A stretch of 64,000 nt of DNA from contig NZ_FQWB01000004.1 in the NCBI RefSeq assembly GCF_900129545.1, forward strand, positions 310,001-374,000. Direction: 5' to 3'. This document shows positions 1-8,574 of this stretch, piece after piece; the stretch's first letter is position 1; every line of letters starts with the position of its first letter. The stretch is from Flavobacterium fluvii. Lineage in GTDB: Bacteria; Bacteroidota; Bacteroidia; Flavobacteriales; Flavobacteriaceae. A program made the translations under genes and the position numbers. A model generated the notes under the pieces. The model was not told where the DNA came from, ran no database searches, and saw nothing but the letters and a program-made list of their open reading frames with translations.

Positions 1-1
1 A

Positions 2-400
2 GATTTGAAAAAAGAAGACACTTGCTACATCAAAATGTATGGCCGAAAAATTTATGAATTTGCATTAAGTAATGTTCCTGCAGCCATGAAAAGCTGTTTA
101 GACAAAAGCGGATTAGGTATTGACGACGTGAAAAAAATCCTGATTCATCAAGCCAACGAAAAAATGGATGAAGCCATCATTGAGCGTTTTTACAAATTAT
201 ACGACAAACCTGTCCCCAAAGACATCATGCCCATGAGCATTCACGAATTGGGAAACAGCAGTGTGGCGACCGTACCTACGCTATTGGATTTGCTGATTCG
301 AGGAAAAATAGAAAATCAAGAAGTCAATAAAGGAGACATTCTCATCTTCGCTTCCGTTGGAGCAGGAATGAACATCAATGCCTTTATATATCGCTATTAA
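2..400 (+). CDS. 3-oxoacyl-ACP synthase III family protein, C-terminal part (cut by window start)
   Basis: The reading frame is open from the first bases of the window, so this is the C-terminal 130 or so residues of a protein of about 330-350. It matches the thiolase-fold C-terminal half of beta-ketoacyl-ACP synthase III (FabH family): the motif IHQANEK carries the catalytic His and ELGNSSVAT the catalytic Asn; the active-site Cys lies outside the window. The ending FASVGAGMNINAFIYRY is typical. FabH-like enzymes condense an acyl-CoA with malonyl-ACP; in Bacteroidota several paralogues exist, some in pigment or lipid pathways, so the exact role is open. An internal TTG at 5 is not the real start. 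Confidence 0.85.
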   Translation, partial: DLKKEDTCYIKMYGRKIYEFALSNVPAAMKSCLDKSGLGIDDVKKILIHQANEKMDEAIIERFYKLYDKPVPKDIMPMSIHELGNSSVATVPTLLDLLIRGKIENQEVNKGDILIFASVGAGMNINAFIYRY

Positions 401-414
401 TTTTATTTGAAGCA

Positions 415-487
415 ATTTCCCGCTATCCGTTGCAATCTTTTGTGCCGAACCCAGGCACAAAAAGGATTTCCACTGCTATCGGGGCTA
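415..487 (-). repeat. Intergenic repeat element A (hairpin with TGGAAA / GGATAGC terminal boxes)
   Basis: Read on the minus strand it starts GCCCCGATAGCAGTGGAAA and ends TTGCAACGGATAGCGGGAAA. Between these lies a hairpin whose arms CTTTTGTGCC (437-446) and GGCACAAAAAG (454-464) flank a 7-nt loop. The same terminal boxes, with a different middle, occur at 30388-30530. I recall such sequences as widespread in Flavobacterium intergenic DNA; the copy number in this genome cannot be seen here. It lies between the KAS III stop and the methyltransferase start and explains why the longer methyltransferase frame from 430 is not coding. Confidence 0.7.
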
Positions 488-498
488 AAAAACCTATA

Positions 499-1026
499 AT
501 GTACGAAAAAACATTTCCCAATAAAAGATTCAAACACACCTTAGAATTTTTACAAAAACACGTTTCCACTTCCGAAACCATTTTCGATTTAGGCGTTCCC
601 AATCCTTTTTCCAAAATAATGGAAACCAACGGATATACCGTAAAAAACACCACGGGCGAAGATATCGACAACAACCAAACCGCATTGCAAAACGAAAGCT
701 ACACCGTTTTTACCGCTTTCGAAATCTTCGAACATTTGCTAAATCCTTATACCGTTTTAGAAAACGTGAAATGCGACAAATTGCTCATTTCAATCCCATT
801 GCGTTTATGGTTTTCCTCAGCTTATCGCAGCAAAACCGATATGTGGGACAGACATTACCACGAGTTCGAAGATTGGCAATTGGATTGGCTTTTGGAAAAA
901 ACAGGCTGGAAAATTATCGACAGGGAGAAATTTACCCATCCTGTAAAAAAGATTGGATTCCGTCCCCTATTGCGATTTTTCACTCCAAGATATTATATCG
1001 TTTACGCAGAAAAAATCAAGATTTAA
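499..1026 (+). CDS. Class I SAM-dependent methyltransferase-like protein
   Basis: Protein of 175 residues. It looks like a divergent small methyltransferase: IFDLGVPNPFSKIMETNGY is the position of the usual SAM-binding motif I (expected DxGxGxG, here degenerate), followed by FTAFEIFEHLLNPYTVLENV, which matches the motif around the SAM-adenine loop of Methyltransf_11/23 families, and the Trp-rich HYHEFEDWQLDWLLEKTGW typical of that group. The frame extends upstream to 430, but that stretch is repeat element A, so the ATG at 499 is chosen. It sits between KAS III and a GT2 on the same strand, suggesting a role in lipid or glycan modification; the substrate is unknown. Confidence 0.7.
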   Translation: MYEKTFPNKRFKHTLEFLQKHVSTSETIFDLGVPNPFSKIMETNGYTVKNTTGEDIDNNQTALQNESYTVFTAFEIFEHLLNPYTVLENVKCDKLLISIPLRLWFSSAYRSKTDMWDRHYHEFEDWQLDWLLEKTGWKIIDREKFTHPVKKIGFRPLLRFFTPRYYIVYAEKIKI

Positions 1027-1072
1027 GATTGCAGATTAACGATTTTTTGATTTTTAGATTAAGCCACGAGCT

Positions 1073-1122
1073 AATCTGAAATCTGACCCGAGCGCCAGCG
1101 AACTGGCGAAGCAAATCTAAAA
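1073..1122 (+). repeat. Short dispersed hairpin repeat, copy 1 (upstream of GT2 start)
   Basis: About 50 bp, 48 of which match the reverse complement of 43565-43614. The core GACCCGAGCGCCAGCGAACT continues GGCGAAGCAAATCTAAAA. It contains a stem CGCCAG / CTGGCG with CGAA tetraloop. It ends 8 nt before the ATG of the glycosyltransferase at 1131, in sense orientation, so it would form part of the 5' UTR or ribosome-approach region. The preceding bases (1022-1072) are an AT-rich run of AGATT-like words. Confidence 0.75.
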
Positions 1123-1130
1123 TTCTTTAA

Positions 1131-1979
1131 ATGAAATACTACATCGTCATACCGACCTACAACGAAGAAACTTTTATCGCTTTGACCTTGCAATCTTTGA
1201 TTTCGCAAACTGTCTTGCCTTCAAAAATAGTGGTTGTCAATGATAATTCTACCGATAAAACCCCCGAAATAGTTTTGGATTTCGCCAAGGACAATCCTTT
1301 TATCACTTTGGTAAACAAAACTTCGGAAGCAAAGCATTTACCCGGAAGCAAGGTAATTCAGGCTTTTCAGAAAGGATTTGAAACCTTGGACGACAATTAT
1401 GATTTAATCGTGAAAATTGATGCCGATTTGATTTTTCCCGCCAATTATTTCGAAACCGTCATCAACCATTTTCAATCCGATACAACCATTGGAATGGCGG
1501 GAGGATTCTGCTATATAGAAAAAAATGGCGATTGGATTCTGGAAAACCTCACCGACAAAGACCATATTCGAGGTGCACTCAAAGCCTACCGAAAAGAAAC
1601 CTTTCAACAAATTGGAGGTCTCAAACCCGCAATGGGTTGGGACACCGTGGACGAATTGCTTTGCAAATTCTACAATTGGAAAGTAGTAACCGACGAAAGT
1701 TTGCACGTAAAACATCTCAAACCCACTGGAGCCAGCTACAACCAGGCGGCTCGTTTTAAACAAGGAGAAGCCTTTTACGCCTTGGGGTATGGTTTCTTCA
1801 TAACAGGAATCGCTTCATTGAAATTGGCGATGCGTAAAGGCAAGCCATTATTGTTTATTGACTACATCAACGGTTTTTGGAAAGCAAAATCTGCAAAAAA
1901 ACCAATGCTGGTCAATACCGAACAAGCCAAATTTATTCGCAAGTATCGTTTGCAAAAAATGAAAGAGAAATTGTTTTAA
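1131..1979 (+). CDS. Glycosyltransferase family 2
   Basis: Protein of 282 residues with the GT-A fold signature at its N terminus: YIVIPTYNEETFIALTLQSL, then VVVNDNSTDKT (nucleotide-binding Asp) and LIVKIDADLIFP (DxD-type metal site near residue 98). A helical C-terminal third follows, without clear multiple membrane spans. It would transfer a sugar from a nucleotide donor to an envelope lipid or glycan on the cytoplasmic face. Neighbours are a methyltransferase upstream and an MlaE/MlaF pair downstream, all on the plus strand. The acceptor cannot be read from sequence. Confidence 0.88.
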   Translation: MKYYIVIPTYNEETFIALTLQSLISQTVLPSKIVVVNDNSTDKTPEIVLDFAKDNPFITLVNKTSEAKHLPGSKVIQAFQKGFETLDDNYDLIVKIDADLIFPANYFETVINHFQSDTTIGMAGGFCYIEKNGDWILENLTDKDHIRGALKAYRKETFQQIGGLKPAMGWDTVDELLCKFYNWKVVTDESLHVKHLKPTGASYNQAARFKQGEAFYALGYGFFITGIASLKLAMRKGKPLLFIDYINGFWKAKSAKKPMLVNTEQAKFIRKYRLQKMKEKLF

Positions 1980-2023
1980 GTTAAAAACTCACAACTCATA
2001 ACTTATAACTCACAACTTCTTAG

Positions 2024-2031
2024 TATTTTTG
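2024..2031 (+). promoter_or_regulatory. Possible -7 element (TATTTTTG) for the MlaE/MlaF pair
   Basis: The octamer fits the Bacteroidota -7 consensus TAnnTTTG and lies 16 nt before the ATG at 2048. No convincing -33 TTTG is visible at the right distance. Upstream, 1985-2017 is a short degenerate tandem run of AACTCACA / AACTCATA words of no clear function. Confidence 0.35.
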
Positions 2032-2047
2032 GCAATATTTAAAAATT

Positions 2048-2794
2048 ATGATGCTCCTTCGTTATTTATCCCAAATTGGAAAATACTTCTTGATGTGGAA
2101 AGAAATTTTCAGCAAACAGACCAAATGGTCCGTAATGCGAGTCCTCATCTTCAAAGAAATTGACGATTTAATTCTTGGTTCACTCGGAATTGTGGCTTTT
2201 ATTTCCTTTTTCGTGGGAGGTGTTGTCTCTATCCAGACCGCATTGAACTTGAACAATCCACTTATTCCTAGAACTATCATTGGATATGCTACCCGGGAAT
2301 CTGTAATATTGGAGTTTGCTCCAACATTTATTTCCATCATTATGGCTGGAAAAATGGGCTCATTTATCACGTCCAGCATTGGATCGATGCGCGTGACCGA
2401 ACAAATTGATGCCCTGGAAGTCATGGGGGTAAATTCATTGAATTATCTGGTATTCCCAAAACTTATTGCAGTTTTGCTTTATCCTTTCATCATTGGAATC
2501 AGCATGTTTTTAGGCTCTTTTGGCGGTTATATCGCGGCAGTTTACGGAGGATTTACCACAAGCTCGGATTTCATCGATGGTTTGCAAATTAATTTTGTTC
2601 CCTTCCACGTTACCTATGCCTTTATCAAGGCCTTTGTTTTCGCCATTTTATTGGCAACGATACCCTCATTTCACGGGTATTACATGAAAGGCGGCGCACT
2701 TGAAGTAGGTAAAGCAAGTACCGTGGCATTCGTTTGGACATCAGTTACAATTATTTTGATGAATTATATTTTAACCCAATTATTGCTGACCTAA
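2048..2794 (+). CDS. MlaE/YrbE-type ABC transporter permease
   Basis: Protein of 248 residues with five to six hydrophobic segments and the family hallmark SMRVTEQIDALEVMGVN (about residues 116-132) plus ESVILEFAPTF and YMKGGALEVGKAS. MlaE permeases work in the inner membrane with an MlaF ATPase and an MCE-domain protein (MlaD) in phospholipid traffic between inner and outer membrane. Here the ATPase follows with a one-base overlap, but no MCE gene is beside it, unlike the second set at 53.9-56.2 kb. It may share the MCE partner in trans or have one elsewhere. Confidence 0.9.
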   Translation: MMLLRYLSQIGKYFLMWKEIFSKQTKWSVMRVLIFKEIDDLILGSLGIVAFISFFVGGVVSIQTALNLNNPLIPRTIIGYATRESVILEFAPTFISIIMAGKMGSFITSSIGSMRVTEQIDALEVMGVNSLNYLVFPKLIAVLLYPFIIGISMFLGSFGGYIAAVYGGFTTSSDFIDGLQINFVPFHVTYAFIKAFVFAILLATIPSFHGYYMKGGALEVGKASTVAFVWTSVTIILMNYILTQLLLT

Positions 2795-3555
2795 TGATAA
2801 CAATAGAAAACATAGAAAAATCATTTGGCGGCACCAAAATACTCAAAGGTGTTTCAGCAGTTTTTGAAACAGGAAAAACGAACTTGATTATTGGGCAAAG
2901 TGGATCCGGAAAAACAGTATTGCTAAAATCGTTATTGGGAATTCACACGCCCGAAGTAGGAACCATTTCTTTTGACGGCAGGGTTTATTCTGATCTTAGT
3001 TCAGAAGAAAAAAGGGAATTAAGAACTGAAATCGGAATGCTTTTTCAAGGAAGCGCCTTATTTGATTCGATGACCGTGGCCGAAAATGTGGCTTTCCCTC
3101 TGAAAATGTTTACCAAGGACAACAACAATAAAATTCAGAAACGAGTAGATTTTGTTCTTAAAAGGGTAGCTTTAGTGGACGCTCACAATAAACTGCCTTC
3201 CGAAATTTCGGGTGGAATGCAAAAAAGGGTTGCCATTGCTCGCGCCATTGTAAATAATCCCAAATACTTGTTTTGTGACGAACCCAATTCAGGACTTGAT
3301 CCAAATACGGCAACATTGATTGATAACCTTATCAAGGAAATTACCGAAGAATACAATATTACCACGGTTATTAACACACACGATATGAACTCCGTGATGG
3401 AAATTGGAGAAAAAATTATTTTCCTGAAAAACGGCCTAAAAGAATGGGAAGGAACCAAGGAAGAAATTTTCAGAACCGACAATGAAGGCATCGTCGATTT
3501 CGTTTACTCCTCGAATTTGTTCAAGAAAGTTCGGGAGGCATACTTAAAAGGATAA
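2794..3555 (+). CDS. MlaF-type ABC transporter ATP-binding protein
   Basis: Protein of 253 residues. Walker A is GQSGSGKT (about residues 37-44), the signature is ISGGMQKRVAIARAI, Walker B YLFCDEPNSGLDP and the switch His lies in INTHDM. The SGGM(Q/K)KR signature is typical of MlaF/MKL ATPases. The frame is open from 2734, but the ATG at 2794 overlaps the permease stop (TAATG), indicating translational coupling, and starts exactly at the conserved domain (MITIENIEKSFGG). It energises the preceding permease. Confidence 0.92.
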   Translation: MITIENIEKSFGGTKILKGVSAVFETGKTNLIIGQSGSGKTVLLKSLLGIHTPEVGTISFDGRVYSDLSSEEKRELRTEIGMLFQGSALFDSMTVAENVAFPLKMFTKDNNNKIQKRVDFVLKRVALVDAHNKLPSEISGGMQKRVAIARAIVNNPKYLFCDEPNSGLDPNTATLIDNLIKEITEEYNITTVINTHDMNSVMEIGEKIIFLKNGLKEWEGTKEEIFRTDNEGIVDFVYSSNLFKKVREAYLKG

Positions 3556-3585
3556 AAAAAGCGGAAATTAATTTCCGCTTTTTTT
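3556..3585. terminator. Bidirectional rho-independent terminator
   Basis: Stem AAAGCGGAAAT / ATTTCCGCTTT with a 2-nt loop and T-runs on both sides, between the convergent MlaF and manC-like genes. It should end transcription from both strands. Confidence 0.85.
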
Positions 3586-4643
3586 TATTTATTCAGTTGG
3601 CTGACAACCCCTTTTATTTCTTGCTCTTTGCTTTTTGGATAAATCAGCAAAACATTGTCCTTATCCACAATGATGAAATCCTCCAAACCATCAATAATTA
3701 CCAGTTTATCCTTGGATGTACTAATGATGTTGCTTGAGGCATTTTGCAGTAAAACCTTTGCATTTACCACTGCATTGTTGTTTTCGTCCTTGTCCAATTT
3801 TTCGTGTAACGATCCCCAAGTTCCAAGGTCATTCCAATCGAAAGTGGCAGGAAGCACATAAACATTTTTGGCACTCTCCATCACGGCGTAATCAATGGAA
3901 ACATTTTCGGCCAAGGCATAATTTTCTTCAATGAAAGATTTTTCGGCAGCCGTATTGTAACTTTCGAATCCTTGTTGAAACAACCCATTCATTTGGGGTT
4001 GAAATTTCTCGAATGCATCGGTTATGGCTTTAACACTCCAAATAAAAATACCGCCATTCCACAAGAAATTACCGCTTTCCAAGAACGATTTTGCTGTTTC
4101 ATAATCCGGTTTTTCACGGAACTGCGAAACTTTTTTTGTCGAATTCGAATCTGTTTTGTCATATTCAATATAACCAAAACCCGTGTTGGGAAATGTGGGT
4201 TGAATTCCAAGCGTCATCAAGGCGTTTTCTTTGGAACAAAAATCAAAACATTGCTGCAAATTGGCTGCAAAAGCATTTTCGTCTTCTATCCAGTGATCAC
4301 TTGGCGCCACGACCATAACGGCATCTGGATTTTGTTTTTGAATTTTCAGGGAAGCATATAAAATACATGGAGCCGTGTTTCTCATTGCAGGTTCCAGCAA
4401 AACTTGCTCTTGCTTCACCATTGGCAATTGCTCCAATACTATCGAATTGTATTTCTCGTTGGTCAACACCAAAATATTTTCCACCGGAATCAATTTCGAC
4501 AATCTGCTGAATGTTTTCTGGATCAGGGTTTCTCCCGCACCCAACATGTCGTGAAATTGTTTTGGAAATTCGGTTGTGCTTACTGGCCAAAATCGAGAAC
4601 CAACTCCACCGGCCATTATAATTGCGTAATAATTTTTATTCAT
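3585..4643 (-). CDS. manC: Mannose-1-phosphate guanylyltransferase
   Basis: Protein of 352 residues. The N terminus carries the nucleotidyltransferase signature MAGGVGSRFWPVSTTEFPKQ (GxGxRxxP...FPK), followed by VVAPSDHWI and NTGFGYIEY, all typical of ManC/GMP-type enzymes. It makes GDP-mannose from mannose-1-phosphate and GTP in the cytoplasm, feeding glycan and polysaccharide synthesis. It lacks the C-terminal phosphomannose isomerase domain of bifunctional enzymes, as is usual for the family at this length. It stands alone on the minus strand between two terminator or promoter regions. Confidence 0.92.
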   Translation of the reverse strand: MNKNYYAIIMAGGVGSRFWPVSTTEFPKQFHDMLGAGETLIQKTFSRLSKLIPVENILVLTNEKYNSIVLEQLPMVKQEQVLLEPAMRNTAPCILYASLKIQKQNPDAVMVVAPSDHWIEDENAFAANLQQCFDFCSKENALMTLGIQPTFPNTGFGYIEYDKTDSNSTKKVSQFREKPDYETAKSFLESGNFLWNGGIFIWSVKAITDAFEKFQPQMNGLFQQGFESYNTAAEKSFIEENYALAENVSIDYAVMESAKNVYVLPATFDWNDLGTWGSLHEKLDKDENNNAVVNAKVLLQNASSNIISTSKDKLVIIDGLEDFIIVDKDNVLLIYPKSKEQEIKGVVSQLNK

Positions 4644-4674
4644 CTTGATTGTTTAGTGCAAATTTTATTGGGTG

Positions 4675-4682
4675 CAAAAATA
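4675..4682 (-). promoter_or_regulatory. Possible -7 element for the mannose-1-phosphate guanylyltransferase gene
   Basis: On the minus strand TATTTTTG matches TAnnTTTG and lies 31 nt before the ATG at 4643, a plausible distance for a transcription start near 4668. A clear -33 box was not established. Confidence 0.4.
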
Positions 4683-4761
4683 GTAAATCATTTGGTGAAA
4701 AACAGAAAAATAAAAATTGACTCCCTTAAAACTTTAAAAAATAGTTTTAAATCACAAACAA

Positions 4762-5667
4762 TCACCTAGAAGCAATATCAAACCTATATATTGCCTCAAT
4801 TTTCAGAAAAAGACTGCTTGACAAATTACCGTTTAATTGCGTCCTGTTGTCGCCAAATTTAAATAAAGAAGTTGCAAAATCTATTTTTTGGTCGATCGGA
4901 TAAACTTCGAAACTATTGGTGGAAAAACCCAGTTTTAAGCGAAGAAGCACATTTTTATTAAGTGAATTATTTTGCAAGTAGGAAGAAAATTCCATAGAGT
5001 TATTCTCGGCATAACTCGAACGGACACCGTCAGTGGTTAGTTTGAAACTTTTTCCACGGCCAACAAAATCCATACCTATTTTAGTTTTATCAGTCAGTTT
5101 ATAATTTAAATCCCCATCGTTTGGTAAATATAAATTTATTTCAAAGCGGGCATTTGGATTTAAATAATAAATCCCGATGATGGGAGAAATAAACAAACCA
5201 AAAGCCTCATCACTTGCGTAAAACCCAAACTTGTAACTTAGGTTTTTGTTTTTCTTGTATTTCAAAACAGCCACGCCTCCCATATAAAAATCATCCATGC
5301 CGAGATTTACATAATCCGAAGATATTTTGGGAAGCAAAATATAAGTTCCACTCCAATGTTCGGAATGGGTTATGTTTATTCCTGCTTTTATTCTCGTTAA
5401 ATACAAATTATTGTAGCCTGAATCCGGAAATAGTTGCAATTTATTTAAGCTGAAATCTCCGCCTGTAATAATCGCATATTTGTCATTCAATTCAATTGGC
5501 AAAGTAAGATTAGTGTCAAAATTCGTAATTGTCGTGGTCTGGGAACTATTTTCATAAGCAGTTGCCGCAGATTTCCCATAATTGATGGAGAATAAATCTA
5601 CAAATCCCTGTGAATTGGAAAAATTAGAGACTAATAAAAACAATATAATTAGTAGTTTTTTCATCAT
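4762..5667 (-). CDS. Probable outer-membrane beta-barrel protein (DUF6268-like)
   Basis: Protein of 301 residues with a signal peptide (MMKKLLIILFLLVSNFSNSQ) and alternating hydrophobic strands ending in an aromatic/basic C terminus (IEAIYRFDIASR), as in outer-membrane barrels. The pattern of a periplasmic-facing start followed by strands such as YAIITGGDFSLNKLQL and GTYILLPKISSDY resembles DUF6268 proteins of Bacteroidota, but I recognise it only weakly. It is a single gene between manC and the reductase operon, transcribed on the minus strand. Function unknown. Confidence 0.65.
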   Translation of the reverse strand: MMKKLLIILFLLVSNFSNSQGFVDLFSINYGKSAATAYENSSQTTTITNFDTNLTLPIELNDKYAIITGGDFSLNKLQLFPDSGYNNLYLTRIKAGINITHSEHWSGTYILLPKISSDYVNLGMDDFYMGGVAVLKYKKNKNLSYKFGFYASDEAFGLFISPIIGIYYLNPNARFEINLYLPNDGDLNYKLTDKTKIGMDFVGRGKSFKLTTDGVRSSYAENNSMEFSSYLQNNSLNKNVLLRLKLGFSTNSFEVYPIDQKIDFATSLFKFGDNRTQLNGNLSSSLFLKIEAIYRFDIASR

Positions 5668-5743
5668 AAAGTAAAGATAATTATATTTAAAATATTGGTT
5701 ATAATTAGTTCCTAATTATAACCAATTGTTTTTTCAACCCTAG

Positions 5744-6598
5744 TCAATTTGTTGTTTCCAGCACCCCACTATAGACTCCTTTATTTATTGGATAATTTCC
5801 AATACTGTAGGACTTAAATTTATTCACATGATTGTTGGCAATCATTTTAATAAGGAAGGAAGGCAACAACTTGTCTATTAGCAAAAAAAGTTTGTTCATA
5901 CGTCCCGGAATAATGATTTCTTTTCGGCTCAACAGCCCTTTAATGGCTATAGGAGCAACTTCTTCAGGATTCATGATAGATTGTCTTGCCAACCAGTTAT
6001 TGGCTTTGTTGGTCTTGATTATGGTTTCATTGGTGTTCATGCCGCCGGGACAAATCACGCTTACATTAATACCTTCTGCACTCAATTCACCGCGCAGGCT
6101 TTTCGAAAAGGAGTAAATATAGGATTTGGTCGCACCGTAAACTTGTTTTTTTGCCAAATAAAAGAAACTGCTCAGGCTCCCTACATTTAATATATGGGAA
6201 GGTTTATTGGCTTTCAACATATCAAGAAACAGGCTGGTAAGCAGTGTAGTTGCCAGCACATTTAATTTGACTTGTTTTTGGTAAAGCCCGATACTTCCTT
6301 CTCCAAAGAACGCAGTACTGCTTATCCCCACGTTATTGATGAGCATATTGACAGGGATTTCCAATTCTTCCACTTGTTTATGAAGCATTGTACAATTCTC
6401 TTCAATTGACAAATCTTTTTCTATCGCTATTACATCAATGGCATATTTTTGAATCAATGTTTCGGCCAATAAATGAAGTTTGGAATCAGGCAATGCCACC
6501 AGAATCAAGTTCATTTTTCTGGACGCACATTCTATGGCCAATGCTCTGCCAAATCCTTCACTGGCGCCAGTTATCAAAGTGTATAAATTAGTTTTCAT
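5744..6598 (-). CDS. SDR family NAD(P)-dependent oxidoreductase
   Basis: Protein of 284 residues. Classical short-chain dehydrogenase features: TGASEGFGRALA (TGxxxGxG cofactor site, residues ~10-21), NNVGIS (NNAG-like), Ser in NVGSLSSF and the catalytic YGATK (YxxxK). The C-terminal 70 residues, with hydrophobic stretches (LFLLIDKLLPSFLIKMI), resemble DltE/YqjQ-like SDRs. It overlaps the upstream epimerase gene by 11 bp, so the two are one transcription and probably translation unit. The substrate is not evident; oxidoreduction of a ketone or fatty intermediate is the general expectation. Confidence 0.88.
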   Translation of the reverse strand: MKTNLYTLITGASEGFGRALAIECASRKMNLILVALPDSKLHLLAETLIQKYAIDVIAIEKDLSIEENCTMLHKQVEELEIPVNMLINNVGISSTAFFGEGSIGLYQKQVKLNVLATTLLTSLFLDMLKANKPSHILNVGSLSSFFYLAKKQVYGATKSYIYSFSKSLRGELSAEGINVSVICPGGMNTNETIIKTNKANNWLARQSIMNPEEVAPIAIKGLLSRKEIIIPGRMNKLFLLIDKLLPSFLIKMIANNHVNKFKSYSIGNYPINKGVYSGVLETTN

Positions 6599-7583
6599 AA
6601 CGTTGATTTTTTAAAAAGTGAATAGTTTGTTGAAGTCCTTCTCTCAAAGGAGTAATTTGATATCCTAATTTTCGGATTGCTTTCTCGCTGCTGAAAATTT
6701 TATTGCAGTAAATTTGCCTAATACTATTTTCAGTTATCAATGGTTCTTGGTTGGTTGCTTTAAATTGCAACCATTGTATCATCGAGAATATTTTCATGAC
6801 AAACCTGGGGATTTCAATCGGCATTCTCTTCTTTTCTGAAAGCGCACCAATCGTCTGGAAAAACTCCGAAAAAGAAATATTTTCTCCTCCAAGTATGTAA
6901 TTTTCACCAACATTCCCTTTGGACATAGCCAATATGTGACCTTCTACCACATCATCGATAAAACAAAAATTAGCAATTAGTTTACCTGGTTTGGGGATGA
7001 AAGTGGGTTCGCCTTTGATAAATCTATTGATGATTTTATTCACGGAAATACTTTTTGTATCCAAACCACTTGGTCCAAACACTTTTGATGGAGATACAAT
7101 TACGGTATGCAAACCTTTCTTGCCATATTCTTTTACCAAGTTTTCGGCCAAATATTTTGTGGCATCATAATCATTGTCAAGTGGCGAGATGCGTTCGTCA
7201 TTTTCGCACATCGCTGTATTTAAAGTTGGACCTATAACGCTGCAACTACTGGTAAACACGAATTTTTCGACACCAGTTTCAAGAGCTGATTCCAGCAGAT
7301 TTCGAGTTCCCTCGACATTTACTTTGTAAAAAAGGGTAGCATCTTTGTCAAAAGCTTTTACCAATGCAGCAGTATGATATACTTGTTTACATTCCTTGAT
7401 GGCAGGCGTCATGGATTGCTTATCGGTAATATCTCCAGCAAATATCTTGATGTTTTTATGTTGGGGAATATTATGGGAATCCGGATTCCTTACCAAAATA
7501 TGTACTTCATTATTTCTTTCGGCCAAGGTAAGGGCTAGTCGGTGTCCTACATATCCCGTTGCGCCTGTTATTAAAATTTTCAT
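6588..7583 (-). CDS. NAD-dependent epimerase/dehydratase family protein (extended SDR, dihydroflavonol-reductase-like)
   Basis: Protein of 331 residues. ITGATGYVGHRLALTLA is the extended-SDR cofactor motif TGxxGYxG; FTSSCSVIG gives the active Ser and YDATKYLAENLV the YxxxK pair. The C-terminal half is of the 3-beta-HSD/dihydroflavonol 4-reductase type. It overlaps the small membrane protein upstream by 4 bp and the SDR downstream by 11 bp. Together with that SDR it forms a two-reductase module acting on an unknown small molecule or lipid. Confidence 0.87.
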   Translation of the reverse strand: MKILITGATGYVGHRLALTLAERNNEVHILVRNPDSHNIPQHKNIKIFAGDITDKQSMTPAIKECKQVYHTAALVKAFDKDATLFYKVNVEGTRNLLESALETGVEKFVFTSSCSVIGPTLNTAMCENDERISPLDNDYDATKYLAENLVKEYGKKGLHTVIVSPSKVFGPSGLDTKSISVNKIINRFIKGEPTFIPKPGKLIANFCFIDDVVEGHILAMSKGNVGENYILGGENISFSEFFQTIGALSEKKRMPIEIPRFVMKIFSMIQWLQFKATNQEPLITENSIRQIYCNKIFSSEKAIRKLGYQITPLREGLQQTIHFLKNQRYEN

Positions 7584-7840
7584 GACTTTACAGTTTTAGG
7601 GTTAATTAAATTCAATCGGCAGAAATTAAGTTCGTAAATCGAGGAAAAAACAATATGCAGTAGTATGGCAGGCCATGACGAATTAAATGTTATGCTAAAA
7701 AAACAAACCATTAATCCAAAAGGAATGCAAGCCAATATTCCTTTTTTGCTGTTGAAAATGTGGACTAAAACATACAGTGGATATGCAAATAAAAACAGCA
7801 CATAAATGAAGACATAAACCAAACTATCTGTTGCTTGCAT
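7580..7840 (-). CDS. Small hydrophobic membrane protein, unknown
   Basis: Protein of 86 residues with three hydrophobic spans (about residues 8-28, 36-52, 57-73). No known motif recognised. Its stop overlaps the ATG of the epimerase gene (ATGA-type overlap) and its start lies within the last codons of the DUF6134-like gene, so it is translated as part of the same operon. A membrane anchor or partner for the reductases is possible but unproven. Confidence 0.7.
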   Translation of the reverse strand: MQATDSLVYVFIYVLFLFAYPLYVLVHIFNSKKGILACIPFGLMVCFFSITFNSSWPAILLHIVFSSIYELNFCRLNLINPKTVKS

Positions 7841-8492
7841 AACTTTTGTTTAAAGGATCAAGAATTACCTCCGCTGAATAAAAACCATGCACAATTTTTA
7901 CTTTTACACACACGCCTTCTTTATAATAAAAGCAGTTGACATTGCCATTTGGGAACTGTACTTTATAGCCGCCATCATCAGTTTTTGCCACTTTTACAAA
8001 GCATTGTTGATTGTCACAATACACCCATTTAGAATTTATTGGCTCCTGAAAATAGAGACTCAACAAATTTTCGGTAATTGTTGCAAAGGATAATTTTTCC
8101 TTTTCTCCATTTGCCGTAACTTCATATTCATTTCTCAAAAGCCTGGTTTGTTTCTCCGATTTTACAGAACCGTTGAACTTTCTGATTTGAGTAGAACAAA
8201 CCAGTTTTCCCTTTTCAAAAGTGGAAGATTCTTTGGAAAAAAAAGTAATTGGAAAAACAATTTTGGTCTTGATCTCGGAAACCAACAGCAAAACGGATGT
8301 GTTTCCAACGGTGGTTTTCTCCAGTTTCAACCAGCCGATTTCTTTCCCGTATCGAACTATTTTATAATTCAATTGAAGGTTTTGCGCGGATGTCCAGTTA
8401 GGAACAAACAACATGAAACCAACCAGGAGAATCGCCAGAAAGCCGTGGAAGTTGGCTTTGAAAAACCGGATTGTTTTCAAATTGGCCTTCAT
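7824..8492 (-). CDS. DUF6134-like exported protein
   Basis: Protein of 222 residues from the ATG at 8492; a longer frame reaches 8546, but the 8492 start gives a regular signal peptide (basic KANLKTIRFFKANFHG then a hydrophobic run to NWTSAQ). The mature part is beta-rich with NYKIVRYGKEIGWLKLEKT and WVYCDNQQCFVKVAKTDDG, reminiscent of DUF6134, a periplasmic family of unknown function in Bacteroidota. It is the second gene of the operon 8940-5744 and overlaps the next gene by 17 bp. Confidence 0.7.
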   Translation of the reverse strand: MKANLKTIRFFKANFHGFLAILLVGFMLFVPNWTSAQNLQLNYKIVRYGKEIGWLKLEKTTVGNTSVLLLVSEIKTKIVFPITFFSKESSTFEKGKLVCSTQIRKFNGSVKSEKQTRLLRNEYEVTANGEKEKLSFATITENLLSLYFQEPINSKWVYCDNQQCFVKVAKTDDGGYKVQFPNGNVNCFYYKEGVCVKVKIVHGFYSAEVILDPLNKSYASNR

Positions 8493-8574
8493 CCACAATT
8501 GATTGCCGTACTTTTTTAAAAAAGTACAAATAATAAAAACTAGCATGATTTCTAGGGTTTAAAATTCAAGAAGT

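Noticed and set aside
430..498. N-terminal extension of the methyltransferase frame from the ATG at 430
   Set aside because: This stretch lies in repeat element A with its hairpin; the ATG at 499 begins the conserved part.
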